A DNA stretch of 64,000 nt from Pseudomonadota bacterium (lineage in GTDB: Bacteria > Pseudomonadota > Gammaproteobacteria > Halothiobacillales > Halothiobacillaceae), in NCBI GenBank assembly GCA_021801265.1, contig JAJYYE010000011.1, forward strand, positions 124,001 through 188,000, in the 5' to 3' direction. The notes beneath the pieces were generated by a model. The model was not told where the DNA came from, made no database searches, and saw only the letters and a list, made by a program, of their open reading frames with translations. Positions 8,155-15,868 of the stretch are shown here, piece after piece. Numbering within the stretch: the first letter of the stretch is position 1; the number at the start of each line of letters is the position of its first letter. The position numbers were made by a program, and so were the translations under genes.

Positions 8155-10041
8155 ATGGCTAACGCGCTTCGCCCATTGCTCTCTTATGCCCAACCATCAC
8201 CCGCTTGGCCTATGGTGGGGCGAACGGCAATGCTATTGGCGGCGCCAATCGCTTTGGCTTATGTCGCGCTGGCGTGGTTGGTGACACATTATTTTTTCCT
8301 CATCTCCCCCATTTGGCCGTCCGCAGCCGTGGCGACGGCTGCGGTCATGCTGTATGGCCGCGCCGGCTTACCGGGAATTTTTATCGGTTCGTTTATTGCC
8401 AATCATTTACTCATGAATTGGGCGCCCTTGGGTGCCGTGATTACTTCATTGGGCAACGCGTTAGGCCCGTTGATTGGGGTGTATTTTTATCGACGCATGA
8501 CGCATGACGATTACTTTGTCAGTCCTAAATCGGTGGGCTGCTTTGTTTTAACGCTGGGTTTATTGAGCAATTCAGTTTCCGCCATCATTGGCATGGTCGG
8601 GGTCTCAGTGTTTCATTTCGAGGGAATAGCGCGCTTAACCCAATCATTTATCAGCTGGTGGGTTGGTGATTTAAGCAGCGCTATCATGCTGGCGCCAGCG
8701 ATTTATTTATGGGGTAAATGGCTGCAATCCAAAGAAGCTTATCCCCATGAGCAACAGGGTCGAGATGAGCTGATTTTTGTAGCGCTCATGATCACCGGCG
8801 GTTCATTGGTGCTGTTCGGCATACCAGGGACTGGCAATGTGCTGCACATCGGCGCGATGAGTTTGGTATTGCCGCCATTGGTTTGGGCCGCACAACGGTT
8901 TAATCCGCGCATTGCGCTAACATTGTTTGCCACACTGTATGTCATCGCGCTGGGCGGCACGATCATGCACCGAGGGCCATTTGCCACGTTTCCGCTCGGG
9001 GCGGCGCTCACGGCATTGCAGCTCATGGGGGCATCCATTGGATCGGCCATCCTGGTCGCCTCTGTACTGGATTTACAACGCAGAAAAGTCACGGCAAGCC
9101 TGCGCGAAATGAATGAATCACTGGCCGATAAAGTGGCTGAACGCACGTTGGAATTAGCCCGAAGTGAACGTCACATGCGGCATATTCTCGAAATGTCACC
9201 TATACCCATGCTCGTCACCGAGCTGGAATCAAGCCGGATTTTATTTGTCAACGATGAGTGTCTACACCTCTATGGTATTCATCGTTCCGAAGCCAAAAAT
9301 GTGACACTCAGCGAATTGTGGGTTGATCCGAATCAGCGACAGGAAATTATTCAACGCTTAAAAATGGGTGAAGTAATCCGCAATCACGAAGTGGCATTTA
9401 AAGACCTTCAAGGCGAGATTTTATGGTTGTCGATCGCGGTCGTTTTAACTCAGTTAGATCAAAAAGATGCACTGATGTTCGCTTTTAAAGATATCAGCTT
9501 GCACAAAGTGCGCGAGGCCGAGTTGTTAACCCAAGCCACAACTGACGTGCTCACGGGATTATATAATCGTCGCCAAGTGCGTGAGTTATGCCACCGGTTG
9601 ATACAGGAGCCCAAAAAAGGCGATCTCGATGTATCAATCTGCATTTTCGACTTGGATCACTTTAAAAAAATTAATGATAATTTCGGGCATGCATGTGGCG
9701 ATAAAGTTTTGCGCACGGTTGCTGATATGGCGCAACTCTGTTTACGGGATCATGATATTTTGGGTCGATGGGGTGGCGAGGAGTTCGTACTCATTTTGCC
9801 CAATACACCGGTTCACCGCGCCTGTATTCTCATTGAGCGTTTGCGGGCCAAGCTCACCGAATCGGCCATGCTGTGCGATAACGGCCACCTCATTTCATTT
9901 AGCGCAAGTTTTGGTGTGGCGGGTGGTGTACTGCATCCCCATACAACCGATTTTGATCTATTTGATACCTGGTTAAACCATGCGGACCGTGCCTTATATC
10001 GTGCCAAGGAAAATGGACGAAACTGCATTGAATCCCATTAA
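8155..10041 (+). CDS. MASE1-PAS-GGDEF diguanylate cyclase
   Basis: A 628-residue inner-membrane protein. The first 300 residues or so form a multi-helix MASE1-type sensor with an IWPSAAVATA segment and several long hydrophobic helices. A short coiled segment leads into a PAS domain (about 335-450), followed by a GGDEF domain (about 460-625). The active site reads GGEEF at 540-544, with an RDHD inhibitory site five residues upstream, and FDLDHFKKIND and NRR motifs are present, so it should be an active, feedback-inhibited cyclase. There is no EAL domain. The upstream region lacks a strong ribosome site, so the start is less certain than the frame. The glycosyltransferase gene begins 30 bases downstream. 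Confidence 0.9.
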   Translation: MANALRPLLSYAQPSPAWPMVGRTAMLLAAPIALAYVALAWLVTHYFFLISPIWPSAAVATAAVMLYGRAGLPGIFIGSFIANHLLMNWAPLGAVITSLGNALGPLIGVYFYRRMTHDDYFVSPKSVGCFVLTLGLLSNSVSAIIGMVGVSVFHFEGIARLTQSFISWWVGDLSSAIMLAPAIYLWGKWLQSKEAYPHEQQGRDELIFVALMITGGSLVLFGIPGTGNVLHIGAMSLVLPPLVWAAQRFNPRIALTLFATLYVIALGGTIMHRGPFATFPLGAALTALQLMGASIGSAILVASVLDLQRRKVTASLREMNESLADKVAERTLELARSERHMRHILEMSPIPMLVTELESSRILFVNDECLHLYGIHRSEAKNVTLSELWVDPNQRQEIIQRLKMGEVIRNHEVAFKDLQGEILWLSIAVVLTQLDQKDALMFAFKDISLHKVREAELLTQATTDVLTGLYNRRQVRELCHRLIQEPKKGDLDVSICIFDLDHFKKINDNFGHACGDKVLRTVADMAQLCLRDHDILGRWGGEEFVLILPNTPVHRACILIERLRAKLTESAMLCDNGHLISFSASFGVAGGVLHPHTTDFDLFDTWLNHADRALYRAKENGRNCIESH

Positions 10042-10071
10042 TATTTTTCATTAAGTGTATTACTCATAATC

Positions 10072-11628
10072 ATGCCTCAATCCCGTTATATACAGTTTTT
10101 TATTCTTGCGTTGGCCGTATTTATCGGTTTTTATGGTTATATCGGAACCATGCCGTTATTTGATCTCGATGAAGGGGCATTTACAACCGCTACCCGAGAA
10201 ATGTTCTTGCGGCATGATTTTATTACCCCTTATTTAAATTCCGTTCCGCGCTTTGATAAGCCTATTCTCATCTATTGGCTGCAAGCGGCTTCAGCGACTA
10301 TTTTTGGATTTAATGAATTTGCATTTCGGCTACCTTCAGCCCTGGCCTCAACAGCATGGGTATTTCTTATCTATCGATTTGTTGCTTTAGTAACCGATTC
10401 CGAAAAGGCTTTTTATGCCGCACTCATCGCCGCCACCAGCTTAATGCCGACCATAGTCGGCAAAGCGGCTATTGCCGATGCCATTTTGATGCTGTTTATT
10501 ACGATGGCCACGTTTGCTATTTTCAGGCATTGGCAAACAGGCAGGGCAGTTTACATCCGTTGGGCCTATGTCGCGATGGCTTTAGGGTTTTTAACCAAAG
10601 GCCCGGTGGCTGTTGTTATTCCGGGCGCTGTCAGTTTATTGTTTTATCTGTCTACCGGCCGGTGGGGCTTATGGTGGCGCGCAGTGATGGATTGGCGGGG
10701 TATTGTACTTTTTCTTGTACTCGCGATGCCCTGGTATGTCGTAGAATACCTGCGCGAAGGGCAGGCATTTATTAACGGGTTCTTCCTTAAAAATAATGTT
10801 GACCGTTTTAGTGCGCCGATGGAAGGCCATTCTGGTGGATTTTTGTTTTATCCCCTTGTGACCTTTGTGGCATTAATGCCGTTTACCGGTCTGGTATTTG
10901 TTGCATTAAGGAATATTTTCACTGATGTGCTTCCTTTTCGTCTGAATACGCTTTCAGATGAAGCAGCCCTGAAACGCTTTGGCTGGATTTGGTTTTTATT
11001 TGTTTTGATTTTATTTTCACTCTCTGGAACCAAACTTCCACACTATCTTAATTATGGTCTGGTTGGATTGATATTGATACTTGCCCTCTATTTTCCAAAA
11101 ATATCTAACCGCTGGTTGCATTTAATGCCTGTATGGATTTTCTTTGTATTACTGCTTATCCTGCCAACCTTATTAAATATCCTGATTGATAAAATAAATC
11201 CACTCTATGTTCGTGCAATGCTCGCTGAGCGCAACACGTATTTTGGTTTAAGTTGGTACCTGCCATTGAGTTTGTTTTTATTCTTATCGATTTCCGCAGC
11301 TTTTTTTAGACGTTATTCACTTGTTTTTATTATGGTTCCGTTAGCCCTATCATTTTCCTGGATGATTAATTCTCGTTTATTACCCATCGTGGCCGATTTG
11401 CAGCAAGGGCCGATTAAAGCCGCAGGGTTGCTGGCCCGTGGGTTACCTGGACCCGCACTCATGTACCACATGAACACCCCCAGTTTTGGTGTATACGCTG
11501 GAAAAATTCTTCGGCGCGGCCAACCAGAATCGGGAGATTTGGTGCTCACGCGTTCAAACGATGCACCATCGCTCAACGCACAAGCCCTATTTGAGCAGGG
11601 CGGTGTGGTGTTGTTGAGAATGCGTTAA
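10072..11628 (+). CDS. GT39/ArnT-like polyprenyl-phosphate-sugar glycosyltransferase
   Basis: A 518-residue integral membrane protein with about a dozen hydrophobic helices. The first periplasmic loop carries FDLDEGAFTTATREM, the acidic signature of the PMT/ArnT clan, in which an Asp acts in transfer from a lipid-linked sugar. FDKPILIYWLQA and LTKGPVAVVIPG are also typical of ArnT-like proteins. The family moves sugars from polyprenyl phosphate to lipid A, glycans or proteins on the periplasmic side; the acceptor here is unknown. It follows the cyclase gene by 30 bases and may share its transcript. No other polysaccharide or lipid A genes are adjacent. Confidence 0.8.
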   Translation: MPQSRYIQFFILALAVFIGFYGYIGTMPLFDLDEGAFTTATREMFLRHDFITPYLNSVPRFDKPILIYWLQAASATIFGFNEFAFRLPSALASTAWVFLIYRFVALVTDSEKAFYAALIAATSLMPTIVGKAAIADAILMLFITMATFAIFRHWQTGRAVYIRWAYVAMALGFLTKGPVAVVIPGAVSLLFYLSTGRWGLWWRAVMDWRGIVLFLVLAMPWYVVEYLREGQAFINGFFLKNNVDRFSAPMEGHSGGFLFYPLVTFVALMPFTGLVFVALRNIFTDVLPFRLNTLSDEAALKRFGWIWFLFVLILFSLSGTKLPHYLNYGLVGLILILALYFPKISNRWLHLMPVWIFFVLLLILPTLLNILIDKINPLYVRAMLAERNTYFGLSWYLPLSLFLFLSISAAFFRRYSLVFIMVPLALSFSWMINSRLLPIVADLQQGPIKAAGLLARGLPGPALMYHMNTPSFGVYAGKILRRGQPESGDLVLTRSNDAPSLNAQALFEQGGVVLLRMR

Positions 11629-11773
11629 ACTTGAGAGGCTGTATTTTCAGATCTTGGTATCTGAGTAGGATTAAATTAGGTTTTCTGTACCCGATGCATT
11701 TCATTGACGGGGCAGGGGGGATGGCTCGTTGACGGATGAGCTGCATAAATAATGCTTTAAACGGGAGATTACC

Positions 11774-12256
11774 ATGTCAGATATTCTTAAAAATCGTCGT
11801 CATTTCATCACTGCGATGGCGGGCGCCAGCACTTTGGCTTTGGGGATGAAATCAGCCCAAGCCGCCGATGAATTAAGTTTTCCGGGGGACAAACCCAAGC
11901 ATCACCTCGTATTTCAATTCAATCACGATGATACGGAGTACCAAACCCACATTCTTAATTCAATGAGTGCCTTGCTGACTGAGTTTGGCGGCGATATTCA
12001 GCTGGCTGTGGTGGCGTTTTCCAAAGGGATTCACGTTTTGGCAAAAAATCCGAAACGGCCTGTCGATAAACTGATTTATGAGCGCATTGCCGGTTTTTCC
12101 GAAAATTATGGCGTTCAATTCGTTGCCTGCGGCAATACCATGCATACGGTTGGTTATAAAGATTCTGATATGCGTTCCTTCGCTAAAATTCGTCAGGTGG
12201 GTGCCGCCGCTTTGATGGAATATCAGGAACAAGGTTATTCCTATATTGCTTGGTAA
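11774..12256 (+). CDS. Exported DsrE-like protein with twin-arginine signal
   Basis: A 160-residue protein. The N terminus (NRRHFITAMAG, then a hydrophobic stretch and a likely cleavage after AQA near residue 30) looks like a Tat signal that exports a folded protein to the periplasm. The mature part fits the DsrE/DsrF-like fold: a VFQFNHDD strand, a VVAFSKGIHVL strand and the FVACGNTMHT segment, whose Cys is the only one in the mature chain and could carry sulfur. Relatives are common in sulfur-oxidising bacteria, but the exact role is not known. A GGGAG ribosome site precedes the ATG. pyrC starts 32 bases downstream, which looks like chance pairing rather than pathway sharing. Confidence 0.75.
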   Translation: MSDILKNRRHFITAMAGASTLALGMKSAQAADELSFPGDKPKHHLVFQFNHDDTEYQTHILNSMSALLTEFGGDIQLAVVAFSKGIHVLAKNPKRPVDKLIYERIAGFSENYGVQFVACGNTMHTVGYKDSDMRSFAKIRQVGAAALMEYQEQGYSYIAW

Positions 12257-12288
12257 ACTTAATCCATGAGTCTTTTTAAGGTTTAACA

Positions 12289-13332
12289 ATGAATGAATTG
12301 GTAATTCGCCAGCCTGATGATTGGCATGTTCACTTGCGTGATGGTGCCATGTTGACTGCAGTTGCTCTTTTTACTGCGCGGCAGTGTCGGCGTGCCATTG
12401 TGATGCCGAATCTTGTGCCGCCCGTGGCAACGGTCGCCGAAGCGTTGTCCTATCGCGATCGAATTTTGGCCGCAGTGCCAGCTCAATTCCAGTTTCACCC
12501 CCTGATGACCTTATATCTGACTGAGCAAACCACGGTGGCCGAGTTGGCGGCGGCGGCATTAAATCCATTTATTCATGCGGTTAAACTGTACCCGGCTGGT
12601 GCGACAACCAATTCTGACCGTGGCGTGCGCGATCCGTTGTCCATTGATCCTTTGTTGGCTGAACTGGAACGCTCCGGGTTGCCCTTACTGGTTCATGGTG
12701 AAGTTGTCGACGCCTCGGTGGATATTTTTGACCGGGAAGCCCAATTTATTGAACGGGTGTTAACCCCAATTTTGGTGCGATTTCCCAATTTGAAACTGGT
12801 GATGGAACACATTACGACAACCGATGCGGTCAATTTCGTTCTTGAACAATCTGAGCAGGTGGCGGCCACCATCACGGCGCACCATCTTTTGTATAATCGT
12901 AACGCAATGTTAGTGGGGGGGATTCGTCCGCACTATTACTGTTTGCCCGTATTAAAAAGAGAATCCCATCGTCAGGCACTTCTAACGGCAGCGACTTCGG
13001 GGAATCCCAAATTTTTCATGGGTACCGATTCAGCCCCGCATACGCAAGCAAATAAAGAATCTGCCTGTGGTTGTGCTGGCGCGTTCACAGCCTATGCCGC
13101 GTTGGAACTCTATACAGAAGCATTTGATCAAGCGGGGCAGTTAGCCCAACTTGAAGTATTCACCAGCCTGAACGGCCCGCGTTTTTATGGGCTCGCGCCG
13201 AATGAAACCCGGATACGCCTGATCCGGCAAACGCAGCGGGTGCCCGAGTTCTTCCCCACCCGTGACACAGAGCGCCTGATTCCCTTGCGCGCCGGTGAAA
13301 CACTGGCGTGGCAAGCTGAGCTCATTGGATGA
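12289..13332 (+). CDS. pyrC: Dihydroorotase PyrC
   Basis: A 347-residue cytoplasmic enzyme of pyrimidine synthesis that interconverts carbamoyl-aspartate and dihydroorotate. It is the short class II type found in E. coli (348 residues). The metal-binding HxH lies in DWHVHLRDG at the start, the bridging carboxylated Lys in HAVKLYPAGATTN, further His ligands in LLVHGEV and VMEHITT, and the catalytic Asp in MGTDSAPH. All key residues appear present. The neighbours are not pyrimidine genes. Confidence 0.96.
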   Translation: MNELVIRQPDDWHVHLRDGAMLTAVALFTARQCRRAIVMPNLVPPVATVAEALSYRDRILAAVPAQFQFHPLMTLYLTEQTTVAELAAAALNPFIHAVKLYPAGATTNSDRGVRDPLSIDPLLAELERSGLPLLVHGEVVDASVDIFDREAQFIERVLTPILVRFPNLKLVMEHITTTDAVNFVLEQSEQVAATITAHHLLYNRNAMLVGGIRPHYYCLPVLKRESHRQALLTAATSGNPKFFMGTDSAPHTQANKESACGCAGAFTAYAALELYTEAFDQAGQLAQLEVFTSLNGPRFYGLAPNETRIRLIRQTQRVPEFFPTRDTERLIPLRAGETLAWQAELIG

Positions 13333-13360
13333 CGGCTCAGATTGAATAATAGTTTGTGCA

Positions 13361-13489
13361 GAAAACTGGCTGCACTTGGCGCAGTGGCGCGTAGAACAGG
13401 ATCGTCGTCTTACATTAGGCTTCACGCTTGATTCAGGCTATTACGCCGCCGCTTTTCTGCGGGAATTGATGCAATTGTCGCCTGAATAG
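13361..13489 (+). pseudogene. truD: truD 3' remnant (tRNA pseudouridine synthase D C-terminus)
   Basis: After the pyrC stop a 42-codon frame reads ENWLHLAQWRVEQ, then LTLGFTLDSGYYA and AAFLRELMQ, ending in TAG. This resembles the C-terminal strand and helix of TruD, where an LxxxFxLxxGxYATxxLREL pattern is conserved. An in-frame TGA at 13343-13345 closes it upstream and there is no start codon or ribosome site, so nothing functional is made. The rest of truD is absent, suggesting a deletion that joined the pyrC segment to the last codons of truD. The identification rests on a short motif. Confidence 0.6.
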
Positions 13490-13504
13490 AATTACCCTTG
13501 AACA

Positions 13505-13526
13505 GTACCCGAATTCAATCGGGTAC
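13505..13526. terminator. Hairpin between convergent truD remnant and grxD
   Basis: GTACCCGA and TCGGGTAC form a perfect 8-bp stem around the loop ATTCAA. It lies between convergent coding ends. No T-run follows on either strand, so it may act as an RNA 3'-end stabiliser rather than a classical intrinsic terminator. Confidence 0.45.
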
Positions 13527-13545
13527 GCTGATCAAGACAAAAGAA

Positions 13546-13887
13546 TCAAGAAGCGCCGTTATCCAGCGATTTCTTTTGCACTGCCTGCTCAACCAGTGGC
13601 TGCAATTCACCGCGGTCAAGCATTTCCAAGGTGATATCGCAACCACCAATCAACTCACCATCGATATAAATTTGCGGGAAAGTTGGCCAATCACGATAGC
13701 GAGGCAAATTTTCGAAAATTTCAGGATCAGACAGCACGTTAACGTAGCCAAAAGGAACACCACAAGCTTTCAAGGCTTCTGATGCACGGCTTGAGAAGCC
13801 ACAACTCGGGAATTGCGGCGTGCCTTTCATAAAAATGATGACTGGATTAGCCTTTACAAATTGATCGATACGTTCAAGAACATCCAT
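13546..13887 (-). CDS. grxD: Monothiol glutaredoxin GrxD
   Basis: A 113-residue cytoplasmic protein of the Grx4 class, which holds and passes on a [2Fe-2S] cluster, usually as a dimer with glutathione and often with a BolA partner. The active site is CGFS, inside TPQFPSCGFSSRA, and the family motifs VNVLSDPEI, WPTFPQIYIDGELIGG and the C-terminal LQPLV helix are present. Length is typical. It is transcribed in the same direction as the upstream receiver-GGDEF gene but 140 bases away, so it probably has its own promoter. Confidence 0.95.
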   Translation of the reverse strand: MDVLERIDQFVKANPVIIFMKGTPQFPSCGFSSRASEALKACGVPFGYVNVLSDPEIFENLPRYRDWPTFPQIYIDGELIGGCDITLEMLDRGELQPLVEQAVQKKSLDNGAS

Positions 13888-14027
13888 GATGTGGATTACC
13901 TCGTTGGTGAATGAATGGGAAATAGTGTAGCCGGTTCATTGTGGCTTGCCTAACAACGATGGATATTTTGCACAGTCGCGGATGGTTGCCAAGAACATTC
14001 ACGGGGCAATCAGGTGCTCGGAGTCTG

Positions 14028-15650
14028 TCATCGATTACGTTCAAATTGATCACAGGCGACCCGATTGCGACCATTTTTTTTCGCAATATATAAATTCTGA
14101 TCTGCCGCTTCAATGAGCGAGCTCATGTCTGAGTGCCGGGGAAAACTGGCGATGCCTGCACTGAACGTGCAGAGAATACTTTGATTGTCGCCAATGGCAA
14201 CCGATGTTTGACCAAAATGAATCCGAAGACGATTAATGAGATGCGCAGCGGTGGTTTCATCTGTATTCGGCAGTACGATCATAAACTCCTCGCCGCCGTA
14301 GCGACCAACGCCGTCATAACGTCTCAATCGAGTATTGAGCAAGTTAGATAGTTTACGAATAACAATATCACCTGCCTGATGCCCATAGACATCATTGACC
14401 TTTTTAAAATGATCGATATCGAGCAAGGCAACCGTCAGGTTCTGATCCTGACGATTTGCTCGATCAATTTCAGCATCAATCAGGTCTTTGATGGCATTGT
14501 GATTCATTAAACCCGTCAATGAGTCACTGCGTTTTTCAGCACTGGACTGGCGATAACGTAAAGCACGATAGCGAACCAATTTGAGGAGATCATCAATCGG
14601 AATGGTTTTATTCAGAAAATCATCGCCCCCCTGCATTTTTGCTTCCATTCTGCACCGGTCATCCTCTTCAGTCGACATGAATAAAATAGGCACATCATGG
14701 AGGAGGGGGTGTTCTCGAAATATCTTTGCCAGATCAACACCATCAATTTCAGGCATGTATAAATCCAGCAAGATGATATCAGGCACGATTTCAATCGCGC
14801 TGCGATAAGCTTGTTCGGGTTTGGACTCAAATCGAAATATAATATTTTGCTGTTGAAAATGTTTTCCCCAATAAACGCCAGCGGTAATCATGTCATCAAT
14901 CATTAAAACCTGAATTGGTTTTTTTTCATCATCCAGAATTCGTGATGATTGGAGTATTGAATTTAATCGATTGATATCCAGAGGCTCTGTCAAAAAATGT
15001 GTCATGCCCATTTTGACGGCAGCAGCGCGATAGGAAAATGAATCCTGGCTTGATATTAATAAGGAAAAACGATTTTTAATAAAATCGCCTAATGCTTCCA
15101 ATGGGGTTCTCACCAAACTGGCCGATTCCTCACCATTTGAAATCACTATGATTAACTCGGCCTGTTCTGCAAATGATTTTAATTGATCATTATTGACTAT
15201 CTCGGGATGAAGCGTCCGAGAGATATAACCATAACGATTCAGCGCATCAAGCAGCACCTCAGATGGCTCATGTTCGCTTAATAATAGCGCGAGTGGTACA
15301 GAACCATGCTCCATCATTGATACATCGTTTTGAATAATTCGATCCACATGTCGTATGAGACGATCGATCCGGCTGAAATCTTCTGAAGGGCTGATTCGTT
15401 CACGCTGAATCGCGTGTAATAGGCGATCCAACGCATTCGCCAGCTGTGATTGGTGACCACGTCGAGCACATTCACGCATGTGTTCAGCTTGGCCTGTTAA
15501 GTCTGCAAGTCGGGTATGTCGTTTGACAGCTTGATCTGAAAACGCCGACTTGAGTGAAGCACCCGCCAACGGCCAGTTGATTGGTTGCCTTACTGACTCA
15601 GTCTGATACAGAAAGTTGTCTGATGGGTGGGCTGTCATTGCAAGAGGCAT
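14028..15650 (-). CDS. Double receiver-GGDEF response regulator (diguanylate cyclase)
   Basis: A 540-residue soluble regulator. Residues 1-110 are helical and unassigned. About 118-235 resemble a degenerate receiver domain without a clear phospho-Asp. About 245-365 form a complete receiver with the acidic pair in MIDDM, phospho-acceptor Asp296 in LLDLYMP, and the conserved Lys in LNKTIP. The GGDEF domain (about 375-535) has GGEEF at 452-456 and an RRYD inhibitory site just before it, so phosphorylation-controlled c-di-GMP synthesis is likely. The layout resembles WspR/PleD-type regulators. No sensor kinase is adjacent. It is divergent from the ATPase gene. Confidence 0.87.
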   Translation of the reverse strand: MPLAMTAHPSDNFLYQTESVRQPINWPLAGASLKSAFSDQAVKRHTRLADLTGQAEHMRECARRGHQSQLANALDRLLHAIQRERISPSEDFSRIDRLIRHVDRIIQNDVSMMEHGSVPLALLLSEHEPSEVLLDALNRYGYISRTLHPEIVNNDQLKSFAEQAELIIVISNGEESASLVRTPLEALGDFIKNRFSLLISSQDSFSYRAAAVKMGMTHFLTEPLDINRLNSILQSSRILDDEKKPIQVLMIDDMITAGVYWGKHFQQQNIIFRFESKPEQAYRSAIEIVPDIILLDLYMPEIDGVDLAKIFREHPLLHDVPILFMSTEEDDRCRMEAKMQGGDDFLNKTIPIDDLLKLVRYRALRYRQSSAEKRSDSLTGLMNHNAIKDLIDAEIDRANRQDQNLTVALLDIDHFKKVNDVYGHQAGDIVIRKLSNLLNTRLRRYDGVGRYGGEEFMIVLPNTDETTAAHLINRLRIHFGQTSVAIGDNQSILCTFSAGIASFPRHSDMSSLIEAADQNLYIAKKNGRNRVACDQFERNR

Positions 15651-15739
15651 CCATGTCTAATCAATTGGGGGAACACAAAGTGGCACATACCTGTGAAGAT
15701 ACCAAAATTGCGCGCAGAGGTCATATCTGCATCATTTAA

Positions 15740-15755
15740 CATAATATCTATTATG
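15740..15755. promoter_or_regulatory. Inverted repeat in divergent promoter region
   Basis: CATAATA-TC-TATTATG is a perfect 7-2-7 inverted repeat in the space between the GGDEF regulator (minus) and the P-type ATPase (plus). Its size and AT-rich symmetry suit a dimeric repressor or activator site. No regulator gene is adjacent to name one. Confidence 0.4.
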
Positions 15756-15868
15756 CGAAGTATGCATGTGGCTTTGACAAGAGTCCCGCAGGCAAAGAGT
15801 CCATCGTTACCCTTTTGACACTGGGTTGTTGTATGTTGATCGGAAGGTTACATCTTGGGAGGGAATTA

